From positions 62,001 through 126,000 of the forward strand of contig NZ_JANQBD010000008.1 in NCBI RefSeq assembly GCF_024722015.1: DNA of 64,000 nt, written 5' to 3'. The DNA is from Paenibacillus radicis (ex Xue et al. 2023). Its GTDB lineage: Bacteria; Bacillota; Bacilli; Paenibacillales; NBRC-103111. The notes under the pieces were generated by a model. It saw nothing but the letters and a program-made list of their open reading frames with translations, was not told where the DNA came from and ran no database searches. The position numbers were made by a program, and so were the translations under genes. Positions 26,832-34,414 of the stretch are shown here, piece after piece. Within the stretch, counting starts at the first letter, position 1. Every line of letters starts with the position of its first letter.

Positions 26832-26997
26832 TCAACTGGAGTCTAATTTCCCCAAAATCCACTTGTTTATAGTACTCGAACAAGACAACCCGTCATAGCT
26901 GCCCTTCACCTGCACAGTACCATCCTTTTGGGCAGCAACCTGTAAGAGTAATCTACCATCATTATGGTCGACAATAATCAGTTCGAGTTGTTAATTA
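26832..26997 (-). pseudogene. C-terminal remnant of an unrecognised gene
   Basis: A start-less frame of about 52 codons on the minus strand (LELIIVDHNDGRLLLQVAAQ ... KWILGKLDSS) ends at TGA 26832-26834. An in-frame TAA lies directly before it. The composition is protein-like. It is followed 20 nt later by an element right box, the same gene-plus-box arrangement as intact units. Family unknown. Confidence 0.35.
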
Positions 26998-27141
26998 AAT
27001 TCCTCCTCTGGAGCTGAGGGGACGGGTAACGCGGCCTGGCTTGAATCAAATGTGTCACTAAGTTAGGCATATGCCCGTGGACGTATGCCCATCATTTTCA
27101 TATACATACATAAAACATGTGTGAGCAGAAGAGGGAGATCT

Positions 27142-27918
27142 ATGAGCAAGAATCTGTTTGATATCCAGACCGCCATTTTATTGTCCGCACTTTGCAGCCA
27201 AAGCTATCAACAGTTTGAAAGCGCCGATGGAACATTTGTTCTGCCGCGTCGTTACCAGTTGGTTACGGAATTTAAAGCCGCGTCATTTACAGGCAGAAAA
27301 GAACCGTTCGGCTTTATCGCCGAGGCAGCGGACCGGATCGTCCTTGTGTTTCGCGGAACGAATACCAAATCGGACTGGATATCCGATGCAATCGCCAGAC
27401 AGAGCGCGTTTCCCTATGTGAAGAACAGCGGCTCCGTGCACCAGGGGTTTCTCGGGATTTACGAATCGGCTCGGCAACCCGTTTTGTCAGCCTTACAGTC
27501 TCTTTCCCACCATAAGCCGCTTTATATTACAGGGCATAGCCTTGGCGGTGCGCTTGCCCATCTATGCGCCGTTGATACCGCAGTGAATAGCGGCTTCAGC
27601 GATCCTATCGTTTATACGTATGCTTCACCACGTGTGGGGAACGCTGAATTTTCCGGCACCTTCAACCAAATATTCGACCGGCATCGAATTCACAACCCGT
27701 TCGATCTCGTCCCGCAGCTGCCGCCCATTCTCTATAAATCTCCGAAAACAGGCCAAACCTACACCTATTTACACGCCAAAAAAAGCCGTGAGCTGCCTTT
27801 CCAAAAGGGCTCTGTCGCCGCCAATCACGAAATTGCCAACTACTTCACCGAGCTTGCACTGCAGGATCCCACTTATGCGCAGCTGCTGTGCACGGGCAAT
27901 CCCGGGTTGTGTCCATAA
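27142..27918 (+). CDS. Class 3 (fungal-type) lipase
   Basis: 258 residues, alpha/beta hydrolase of the lipase class 3 family. Nucleophile elbow GHSLGGAL (Ser about 133), Asp in NPFDLVPQLPP (about 188) and His in ANHEIANYF (about 229) form the triad; VFRGTN carries the oxyanion region. No signal peptide, so intracellular or exported by another route. I start at ATG 27142 behind GAGGGAG rather than at the upstream in-frame ATG 27085. A plus-strand exception amid minus-strand genes. Substrate (acylglycerol or ester) is inferred from family. Confidence 0.88.
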   Translation: MSKNLFDIQTAILLSALCSQSYQQFESADGTFVLPRRYQLVTEFKAASFTGRKEPFGFIAEAADRIVLVFRGTNTKSDWISDAIARQSAFPYVKNSGSVHQGFLGIYESARQPVLSALQSLSHHKPLYITGHSLGGALAHLCAVDTAVNSGFSDPIVYTYASPRVGNAEFSGTFNQIFDRHRIHNPFDLVPQLPPILYKSPKTGQTYTYLHAKKSRELPFQKGSVAANHEIANYFTELALQDPTYAQLLCTGNPGLCP

Positions 27919-27926
27919 CTCCAAAC

Positions 27927-27950
27927 CAATGTTCTTGTCACCCGACAAAT
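27927..27950. repeat. GACAAGAAC-type element, end fragment
   Basis: AATGTTCTTGTCACCCGACA, just after the lipase stop, matches the end of copy C at 62.6 kb (ATGTTCTTGTCACCTGACA). The other half is missing. Confidence 0.5.
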
Positions 27951-28044
27951 ATATGGTTACACATTATTGCGAGAACAGGGAGCTCGCTTGGTCGTTCCTG
28001 AAGCTGTTAGCCCTTCCCGGAGGTGGCCCTCCTAACTCCCTGAA

Positions 28045-28072
28045 CTTTCGTGTTCCGTTAGTTAAATAAATT
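28045..28072 (+). repeat. Intergenic element, right box
   Basis: CTTTCGTGTTCCGTTAGTTA AATAA, preceded by AGGGAG...CTCCCT pairing (27987-28040). It ends about 14 nt from the stop codon of the XRE regulator gene. Confidence 0.7.
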
Positions 28073-28084
28073 TGTTGTCTGTTT

Positions 28085-28303
28085 TTATTGAGTGTCTTCG
28101 TCGCTTTTGTATTCCAAAATATCGCCTGGCTGACAATCCAAAGTCTTACATATCGCTTCTAATGTTGAAAAACGAACCGCTTTTGCTTTCCCATTTTTCA
28201 GAATGGAAAGATTCGCCATAGTAATTCCAACCCTCTCCGCAAGCTCCGTTACGCTCATTTTTCGTTTTGCTAACATCACATCAATATTGATGATAATCGC
28301 CAT
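28085..28303 (-). CDS. XRE-family regulator (YozG-like)
   Basis: 72 residues, a single Cro/CI helix-turn-helix: SVTELAERVGITMANLSILK is the HTH and the C-terminal TLDCQPGDILEY is typical of this group. ATG 28303 follows GAGGTG by 6 nt; that ribosome site overlaps the stop of the DUF2975 gene. The pair of DUF2975 membrane protein and small XRE protein occurs widely in Firmicutes (YoaS/YozG in Bacillus), which suggests a membrane-modulated regulator. Target genes unknown. Confidence 0.87.
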   Translation of the reverse strand: MAIIINIDVMLAKRKMSVTELAERVGITMANLSILKNGKAKAVRFSTLEAICKTLDCQPGDILEYKSDEDTQ

Positions 28304-28313
28304 ATTATTCACC

Positions 28314-28796
28314 TCAGATCGTTAAATCATTTTCTGATTTTATATTTATAGCATCTTGTAAAAGTCTTTGGAGAACAGCAGCAAAAACTGCAATCACAAT
28401 AGAAGCGAAAATAATGATCAATCCGGTGACTGTGATAATTGGAGGGTCAACTCTCCTCGCCATGAGATAGCAGAGTGGCATACCTAGCAGGTACAAGGTA
28501 CTGATTGTGATGGCACAGTATTTTATATTCTTTAAAGCCTTTACGGATAATTCCGAGAACGCTTGGTTCTTATCAATATAGCTTAAAAGTTTAAAAGCTT
28601 GATACAGAGCAAAGTAAAAAGGTATCGCTGCCGCGTACATATCGATTAAAACGAGAGATTTCATATAAACGATATCTGGATACAATTCTCCAGCAAAATT
28701 CCCGATCTTAGGCACTAAAAATATACACAAAGCAAGAATTGGGATTCCAATAAAAATAACAGCCATCTTCAAAAAGAGTGTTGTTCCCCGTTTCAT
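28314..28796 (-). CDS. DUF2975 membrane protein (YoaS-like)
   Basis: 160 residues with four hydrophobic helices (about 10-30, 45-70, 95-115, 120-145), short loops, and the ALYQAFKLLSYIDKNQAFSE segment characteristic of DUF2975. ATG 28796 lies 8 nt after GAGGTG. It is the first gene of a two-gene operon with the XRE regulator; family function is unknown. Could act as a sensor that sequesters the regulator (inference from the conserved pairing). Confidence 0.82.
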   Translation of the reverse strand: MKRGTTLFLKMAVIFIGIPILALCIFLVPKIGNFAGELYPDIVYMKSLVLIDMYAAAIPFYFALYQAFKLLSYIDKNQAFSELSVKALKNIKYCAITISTLYLLGMPLCYLMARRVDPPIITVTGLIIIFASIVIAVFAAVLQRLLQDAINIKSENDLTI

Positions 28797-28929
28797 TAAG
28801 AGCACCTCGCTAATTTAATATAAAATGAATTTAACAGAAAATTTATTGTTTTACAATAAATTAATATCGTTATTTATTACTTTGTTATTGTTAATGGAAT
28901 ATCCTTTTTATTTTAAGCAAAAAAATAAA

Positions 28930-28957
28930 AGCATTTCTCATTACAAAGAAATGCTCT
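28930..28957. terminator. Hairpin upstream of the DUF2975 operon
   Basis: AAGCATTTCT cattaca AGAAATGCT is a 9-bp stem flanked by A-rich and T-rich sequence. It could end minus-strand transcription arriving from the lipoprotein gene. Confidence 0.5.
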
Positions 28958-28980
28958 TACTTTAAAAAGTTATTACATCT

Positions 28981-29034
28981 TGTTCAACAAAACTACCAGT
29001 TAGCGCAATGCGGCTGTCTCCGTTAGCGTAATAG
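28981..29034 (+). repeat. Intergenic element, compact copy
   Basis: Left box AAAACTACCAGTTAGCGCAA, then GCGGCTG, then right box core TCTCCGTTAGCGTAATAG, all within 54 nt. The hairpin has collapsed so the two GTTAGCG boxes are only about 24 nt apart, showing that they are direct repeats of each other. Confidence 0.75.
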
Positions 29035-29074
29035 TTCTTTTTAGTTTGAGATTGAGTTATAAATGCTTTTCCAA

Positions 29075-29614
29075 TTACTTTAAACTTAACTTATTTAATA
29101 TCTCTATAAATTGACTTTTAGTTTCAGGCTTCTTATCATTTTTTGTGAAGTTTAACATATAAATAGCCTTTCCTTTTATAGGTAATGATGCATAATAAGT
29201 ATCATGTGTTCCTGCAATACCTGAGGCAGCAGTACCATTATCGGAATCTAATGTAATTAATCCAGATTTACCCAAAGGTAAATCAATATATTCATTATTA
29301 GTTACGCTACTATGATTAGGCATTTGTGTAAGAAAATTAAAGTTATCCATGTAGTTAATTGCACTAACTGTTCCTCTATTCTCGCCATTTTCATCTAAAA
29401 ATTTATATACAGCATTTTCACTTTTATCAAGCTTCCAATCTTTAGGTAACACAATATTCAATAATGCTAAACTATCTTGATTGTTTACAATCTCGTTAGT
29501 AGACTCTCCATTCACTTTAGTTATTAATCCCTTAGGTAATTGCGAATTAGGATTAGAACACGCAGAAATCATGAAAACTAATGCGATAAAAACAATAACA
29601 ATAAATCTATTCAC
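29075..29614 (-). CDS. Hypothetical lipoprotein
   Basis: 179 residues: a signal peptide with lipobox MISAC (Cys 19), then a soluble domain with a WKLDKSENAVYKFLDENGEN region and KGKAIYMLNFTKND near the C-terminus. The pattern is that of small outer-face lipoproteins of unknown role. ATG after GGTTGTG. AT-rich coding compared with the sugar locus that follows. An element copy lies 40 nt 3'. Confidence 0.7.
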   Translation of the reverse strand: MNRFIVIVFIALVFMISACSNPNSQLPKGLITKVNGESTNEIVNNQDSLALLNIVLPKDWKLDKSENAVYKFLDENGENRGTVSAINYMDNFNFLTQMPNHSSVTNNEYIDLPLGKSGLITLDSDNGTAASGIAGTHDTYYASLPIKGKAIYMLNFTKNDKKPETKSQFIEILNKLSLK

Positions 29615-29689
29615 ATATCACAACCTCTCCCATTTCTTTATGGCTATTTATTATGATTAGACGTTGAGCATCAAGGAAGGTTGCTGAAA

Positions 29690-29785
29690 TGCCAATAAAA
29701 AAGCACCCACGATGGAGTGCTTCTGCTTATTATATTTTCTCACTGTACCAGCTGCCGGTCTTTTCCGCAGCAGCTTCACCTTAGG
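29690..29785 (+). repeat. Hairpins at the edge of the lipoprotein unit
   Basis: AAAAAAGCACCCACGATGGA plus GTGCTT forms a terminator-like stem (29696-29721), followed by AGCTGCCGgtctttTCCGCAGCAGCT, which resembles the element's central hairpin. The boxes are too worn to call with certainty. Confidence 0.4.
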
Positions 29786-29885
29786 GGTTACTTTACCATC
29801 TTGATTTTATAAAAAATGGCATCCGTTGAGACTGAAAACATCTGCTCGACATAGTTTATGTGCTATCTATTAACCGAGATTCACA

Positions 29886-29923
29886 AAAAGGAGCATCCAT
29901 AGGGAAGTAACTCCGATTTCCTC
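29886..29923 (-). terminator. Terminator of sugar-uptake locus 1
   Basis: Minus strand AAGGAG ... CTCCTT followed by TTTG, with an inner GGAGTTACTTCC dyad. It begins at the stop codon of the last permease gene. Confidence 0.55.
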
Positions 29924-29924
29924 C

Positions 29925-30806
29925 TTAGCCCTTAATAGAGCCAAGCATGACGCCTTTAGCAAAATGCTTCTGAAGAAACGGATATACGGCCAAAATCGGG
30001 GCCATGGCGAGCATGATGGAAGCCATTCGTATCGTTTCCTGAGGCACTATACGATCATCTCCGCCGGCTCCCGCTTGACCGACTCCCGTTGAGTCCGAAT
30101 CGATTACCAATGTTTTGACCAAAACCTGCAGCGTCCATTTCTTAGAATCGGATATATAAATAAGCGCGTTGAAATACGTATTCCAATAAGACACAGCGAA
30201 AAACAGCGTGAACGCCGCAATGGCCGGCATAGACAAAGGAATAATGATTCTCAGGAACACCCCCATGTCCGAGCACCCGTCCATACGCGCGGAATCCTCC
30301 AACTCCGAGGGCAGTGATTCGAGAAAGCTTTTAATCACTATTAAGCTCCAGGCACTTGTTAAGCTTGGCCAAATCAGCGACCAATAAGAGTTGAGCAAGC
30401 CAAGCGATTTTACCAGAATATAGCTTGGTAAAATACCTGCTTGGAATACCAAAGTAAATACAACCGCGCTCAGCATCACCGAACGTCCCGGCATCGTTTT
30501 CTTAGTCAATGCATAAGCGAATGTGAAAGAAGTAACTACACTGAGGGCCGTTCCGATAAAGGTTACGAACACCGTGCTTTTCAAGGCATTCAGGAAGCTG
30601 TTGGTCGATAAAATGTATTTATACGCCGCAAGCGACCATTGCTCCGGAAACAAATAAAATTTTAGCGGGATATACACTTTAGGATCTGTAAAGGAGACGC
30701 TGAACACGTAAATGAACGGAAACACACATACGAGCGAGATCAGTACCAATAGCGAATAATTGACGTAATCGAATACTGTCATTCTTTTAGTGCTTACCAA
30801 ACTCAT
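29925..30806 (-). CDS. Sugar ABC transporter permease (LplC/YtcP type)
   Basis: 293 residues, six membrane helices, binding-protein-dependent permease. The EAA loop is ELEDSARMDGCSDMGVFLRI (about 180-199). The C-terminal QKHFAKGVMLGSIKG is the usual end of this subfamily. ATG 30806 follows GAGGGGAG. It pairs with the permease directly upstream (16 nt gap). No ATPase gene is in the locus, so an ATPase encoded elsewhere, such as an MsmX-type shared subunit, is expected. Substrate probably an oligosaccharide released by the locus glycosidase. Confidence 0.9.
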   Translation of the reverse strand: MSLVSTKRMTVFDYVNYSLLVLISLVCVFPFIYVFSVSFTDPKVYIPLKFYLFPEQWSLAAYKYILSTNSFLNALKSTVFVTFIGTALSVVTSFTFAYALTKKTMPGRSVMLSAVVFTLVFQAGILPSYILVKSLGLLNSYWSLIWPSLTSAWSLIVIKSFLESLPSELEDSARMDGCSDMGVFLRIIIPLSMPAIAAFTLFFAVSYWNTYFNALIYISDSKKWTLQVLVKTLVIDSDSTGVGQAGAGGDDRIVPQETIRMASIMLAMAPILAVYPFLQKHFAKGVMLGSIKG

Positions 30807-30822
30807 GTCTTGCTCCCCTCTC

Positions 30823-31797
30823 CTAATAGATGCCCTCGTGTCCCATTTTCTTAACAATGTAATTGGAAGCCATCACTAGTACCAAGCCTACGATGCCCTT
30901 GAACATACCGACAGTAACTCCGACACTGATCTGTCCCTTCAGAATACCGATCGAGTAAGCGTATGTGTCAAACACTTCCGCTACCGACATAACCAGAGGG
31001 TTCGTCATCAGCAGCACCTGCTCAAAGCCAACGTCAGCCATATGCCCAAGTCTTAGAATGAGTAGAATAATGATCGTGGGACGGATCGCCGGCAATGTAA
31101 TATGCCAAATTTGTCTCCAACGGCTGGCTCCATCGACGACGGCCGCTTCATAACGCTGAGGATCAACGCCAGCCATTGCCGCAAGGAATATAATGGTGCC
31201 CCATCCTGCTTCCTTCCACATATTTTGAGAGGTCAGCAGCGCCCAGAAGTAATTGGGGTTGGATAGGAAGGTAATGCGTTCGCGGCCAGCTTCGGCAATC
31301 AGCTTGTTAACGATTCCGACATCAGAGGAGAGGATAAAGAACGTCATGCTAGCCACTACCACCCATGAAAGAAAGTGGGGCAAATACACAATCGATTGAT
31401 TCACTCTTTTGAACACGTCATGCCGGACCTCATTCAGCATTAGAGCTAGGAAAATCGGCAGCGGAAACATAAAGATGAGCCCAAAGATATTAATGGCAAA
31501 TGTATTTCTAAGCATGAGATAAAATTTACTGTCAGCAAACAGATCAATAAAATTTTTGATTCCGATCCATTCACTGCCGCTAATTCCAGCATAGGGATTG
31601 TATTTCATAAATGCGATAACGAGTCCCGACATCGGAATAAATTTAAACACAATAAAATAAAGGATCCCGGGCAATGCGAGCACATACATGTACTTATGCT
31701 GCAGCACACGGATCCACAGCTTGGACTCCCTGCGTGTTTTGCCCGCAGCTTTAGTTAGAACAGAGGATTGCATTGTGTCTAGCACCTGCCTTCTCAT
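30823..31797 (-). CDS. Sugar ABC transporter permease (LplB/YteP type)
   Basis: 324 residues with six membrane helices after a basic N-terminus (KLWIRVLQHKYMYVLALPGI). EAA loop YEAAVVDGASRWRQIWHITL (about 218-237); C-terminal VMASNYIVKKMGHEGIY is typical. The frame opens with ATG 31797, but ATG 31773 (codon 9) has the better site (AGGTG). Forms the heterodimeric channel with the LplC-type permease. A hairpin of GGCTG/CAGCC lies between it and the dioxygenase gene upstream, possibly an mRNA processing or attenuation point. Confidence 0.9.
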   Translation of the reverse strand: MRRQVLDTMQSSVLTKAAGKTRRESKLWIRVLQHKYMYVLALPGILYFIVFKFIPMSGLVIAFMKYNPYAGISGSEWIGIKNFIDLFADSKFYLMLRNTFAINIFGLIFMFPLPIFLALMLNEVRHDVFKRVNQSIVYLPHFLSWVVVASMTFFILSSDVGIVNKLIAEAGRERITFLSNPNYFWALLTSQNMWKEAGWGTIIFLAAMAGVDPQRYEAAVVDGASRWRQIWHITLPAIRPTIIILLILRLGHMADVGFEQVLLMTNPLVMSVAEVFDTYAYSIGILKGQISVGVTVGMFKGIVGLVLVMASNYIVKKMGHEGIY

Positions 31798-31848
31798 TGT
31801 GAACTGTTATTTCCAAGTAGCGTTCTCCGTAATCTCCGTATAAAGCAC

Positions 31849-31880
31849 CTTGGCTGCCGAGCCTTCTCGACAGCCTAAGG
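31849..31880. other. Intercistronic hairpin
   Basis: CCTTGGCTG ccgagccttctcga CAGCCTAAGG folds into an 8-9 bp stem between the dioxygenase and the permease genes. There is no T-run, so partial termination or RNA processing is more likely than a full stop. The GGCTGCCGA arm resembles the element hairpin, but no boxes flank it. Confidence 0.45.
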
Positions 31881-31904
31881 GTTTGTGCGTTTACGAATTT
31901 ATGA

Positions 31905-32732
31905 TTAAACGGGTAGGCCTTGCTCTCTCATCCATACCTTAAGTGGGACATCTGCGTCGGTTGGTGTATAATAGCCGTTGCAGTTCAAGCCATCTCCCAG
32001 CATCTGGCGGCGGATAGGGTCTGACTTCTCCAAGAGACCATCCATAGTCATATCATCTTTTCTCCGAATCCATCGATACCCGTAGCCGTAGAACAGCACT
32101 TTTCGCGTAATATCGGACCAATTGGTGCTGGCCGCATGCCATAGACGACGGTCAAAGAACACGGCTGTTCCAGGCTTCACGCATACAGGAATAGCTCCCT
32201 CCGGCTGGCCATGGCCATTGTCGGGAATTTGTATTTTATCCTGCACATGGCTGTTGGGCACGATCCAGAAGTTGCCTCGTCCAGGTTCGGAGAGATCCGA
32301 CAAGAAATAAGCTACCTTCAATGACAGCCTCGGACGCGGATGGGACTCCATCTCCAGATTAACCCTGCCGCTGTCCTGGTGCCAGCCGAAGGTCTTATCG
32401 CTTTTCTCCTGTCCTGAGGGTGGAGTAATGATCATGTGCGTATGGTACATATAAATATTCCAGCCGAGAATATCCCATACTTTTGGCAGAATTTTTCCAT
32501 AATCTACGAGATCCATGAATAATGGATGATCCTTCACGAAATCAGTATAGAATAAGGCTTTCTGGGGATCATGGCCCTCCTGCAGCTTGTTCTCGTAAAG
32601 CCGGTCGACTTCGGCCGTTAGTGCAGTGACCTGCTCAGGGGACAGCGCATTCTCTACTATAATGTACCCTGTCTCATTAAAAGCGCGTCGTTCCTCTTCA
32701 GTCAATCTGTTCTGCAAACTTGATGTTTCCAT
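31905..32732 (-). CDS. Phytanoyl-CoA dioxygenase (PhyH) family protein
   Basis: 275 residues, Fe(II)/2-oxoglutarate oxygenase of the PhyH family. Iron ligands: His and Asp in GWHQDSG (about 116-118) and the distal His in RLWHAAS (about 200); an Arg downstream would bind 2-oxoglutarate. ATG 9 nt after GGGAGG. Encoded inside a sugar-uptake operon, downstream of a binding protein, and a second PhyH gene is in the other sugar locus, so a role in hydroxylating or demethylating a modified carbohydrate is a fair guess. Substrate unknown. Confidence 0.85.
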   Translation of the reverse strand: METSSLQNRLTEEERRAFNETGYIIVENALSPEQVTALTAEVDRLYENKLQEGHDPQKALFYTDFVKDHPLFMDLVDYGKILPKVWDILGWNIYMYHTHMIITPPSGQEKSDKTFGWHQDSGRVNLEMESHPRPRLSLKVAYFLSDLSEPGRGNFWIVPNSHVQDKIQIPDNGHGQPEGAIPVCVKPGTAVFFDRRLWHAASTNWSDITRKVLFYGYGYRWIRRKDDMTMDGLLEKSDPIRRQMLGDGLNCNGYYTPTDADVPLKVWMREQGLPV

Positions 32733-32753
32733 ATAGTAAACCCTCCCGATTGA

Positions 32754-34307
32754 TTATTTATAGAAGCTGTACGCCTTCGCAAATTCCTTATAAGCCTGCT
32801 TAAACTCCGGAAGATTATTAAGCTTGCTCACATACGTTTTATATTCATCCATTGATATTTGTCCGACAATCGCTTTAGTCATCATGGACTGCCATTCATT
32901 GGAATACTTAGGCCATGTGTCTACCCACTCATTCGATATCAGCCAAGTGAAAATATTGTATACGCCAATCTTTTCATACTCGGCAACTTCCTTTCTTTTC
33001 TGCTCAACATACTCCTTAGGCGCACCCGGATTATCGACCTTTCCCCACTTCACGTAGGCGAATACACCGGCCCCGAGGCTTGTCGTATTGACTTCTTTTA
33101 CTGACAATTCTGTAGGCACCTTCTGACCGTTGACCATTTTGTAGTGAATTCCTTCCACACCGCTATAACCGAAATCCGTGATCTCTTGGGACGCCGTTGC
33201 TTCAAAATATTTCAGCATTTGCTTCAATTTTGCTTCAGGTACCTTCTTCGAGATAAAAATGCCACCGTTAACGCCTGTTGACAAATCGACTGCATAGCCG
33301 CCCGGCCCTTTTAAAGGAGGCAATGCGATAATTTTCGCTTCGGGCTGCACCTTTTTAGCCTGTAATTCGAAATCATAATGATAGCGGGTGCTCCGCATGT
33401 AGGTTGCCGCTTTTCCAGTTCCGATAGCTTCTTCCATCTGTGTTCTTTTCATCGTCATATATTCCTTGGGCATACTTCCGTCTGCATACAGACCTCTGAA
33501 ATACTCAACCAAATTTGTATATTCATTGGTCAACTCATGCCAGATAAGTCCTCCCTCGCTATCGTAATGCGGAGAGTATGCACCGAAGCCGGCTTCAAAG
33601 GGGCTTACGCCTTCATTGGTTCCTACAATTCCCATGGTGTCTTTCTTGCCGTTGCCGTCCGGATCTCCGTTGGAAATGGCCCTTAATGCATCTCGGTATT
33701 CATCTAACGTTGTCGGGACTGGAATATTCAGCTTATCTAGCCAGTCCTTCCGAATATTGATCGAATTATCGATAAGCGAGCGGGATCGCGGTAAGGCATA
33801 TGTTTTTCCGTCTACAGCAAGAAACTTCTGCCAGTTGGGAGGTGTGTTGTTTTTCAAATTCGGATACTGGCTCATATCTCCTAGGAAGGGAGTCAAATCC
33901 CAAAATGCTCCATTACGAATGGCGTTAATCATGGTGACCGTTAAGCCTTGGTTTGGGTAAGCGATAACTTCAGGGATATCTCCGGAGGAAAGAACCAGAT
34001 CCAGCTTGGTAATGACGTCACCCGAAGGAACCCAATTGGCATCGAGCTTCACATTTAACCGCTTTTGCCATTCCGTCCAGAACGCATTGTTCATGTCAGG
34101 CATCTCGTTGTATAATCCGCCGAATATCTGCATTTGCAACGGTTTGCTGTCATTCGCAGGGGCCGTGCCCGGCTTATCCTTCGATCCGACACCGTTATCC
34201 GTTGCCACCGTGCCGCCTGAAGAGCATCCGCTGGCTGCCAAAGCCAGCACACAGCTTAACGTGATCGCCCAATTCGTTCTTTTCCGCCAATTCCTCTTTG
34301 AATTCAA
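32754..34307 (-). CDS. Sugar ABC transporter binding lipoprotein (LplA-like), copy 2
   Basis: 517 residues: signal peptide with lipobox AASGC (Cys 28), then an extracellular solute-binding protein fold (GGLYNEMPDMNNAFWTEWQK; LPRSRSLIDNSINIRKDWLD; PTTLDEYRDALRAI). Start is TTG 6 nt after GGAGGAG. The sequence is highly similar along its length to the binding protein at 36.6-38.1 kb, from which it is separated by the glycosidase. Captures the transported sugar at the cell surface for the two downstream permeases. Confidence 0.92.
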   Translation of the reverse strand: MNSKRNWRKRTNWAITLSCVLALAASGCSSGGTVATDNGVGSKDKPGTAPANDSKPLQMQIFGGLYNEMPDMNNAFWTEWQKRLNVKLDANWVPSGDVITKLDLVLSSGDIPEVIAYPNQGLTVTMINAIRNGAFWDLTPFLGDMSQYPNLKNNTPPNWQKFLAVDGKTYALPRSRSLIDNSINIRKDWLDKLNIPVPTTLDEYRDALRAISNGDPDGNGKKDTMGIVGTNEGVSPFEAGFGAYSPHYDSEGGLIWHELTNEYTNLVEYFRGLYADGSMPKEYMTMKRTQMEEAIGTGKAATYMRSTRYHYDFELQAKKVQPEAKIIALPPLKGPGGYAVDLSTGVNGGIFISKKVPEAKLKQMLKYFEATASQEITDFGYSGVEGIHYKMVNGQKVPTELSVKEVNTTSLGAGVFAYVKWGKVDNPGAPKEYVEQKRKEVAEYEKIGVYNIFTWLISNEWVDTWPKYSNEWQSMMTKAIVGQISMDEYKTYVSKLNNLPEFKQAYKEFAKAYSFYK

Positions 34308-34414
34308 TACAATCTCCTCCTTAACTTAATGAGCTTCGTGTTAAATGAATAACATACACACTGCAAACATCTTAAATCTCAAGGAAATAAATGCGCTTTC
34401 ATGATTCTGTGCTG

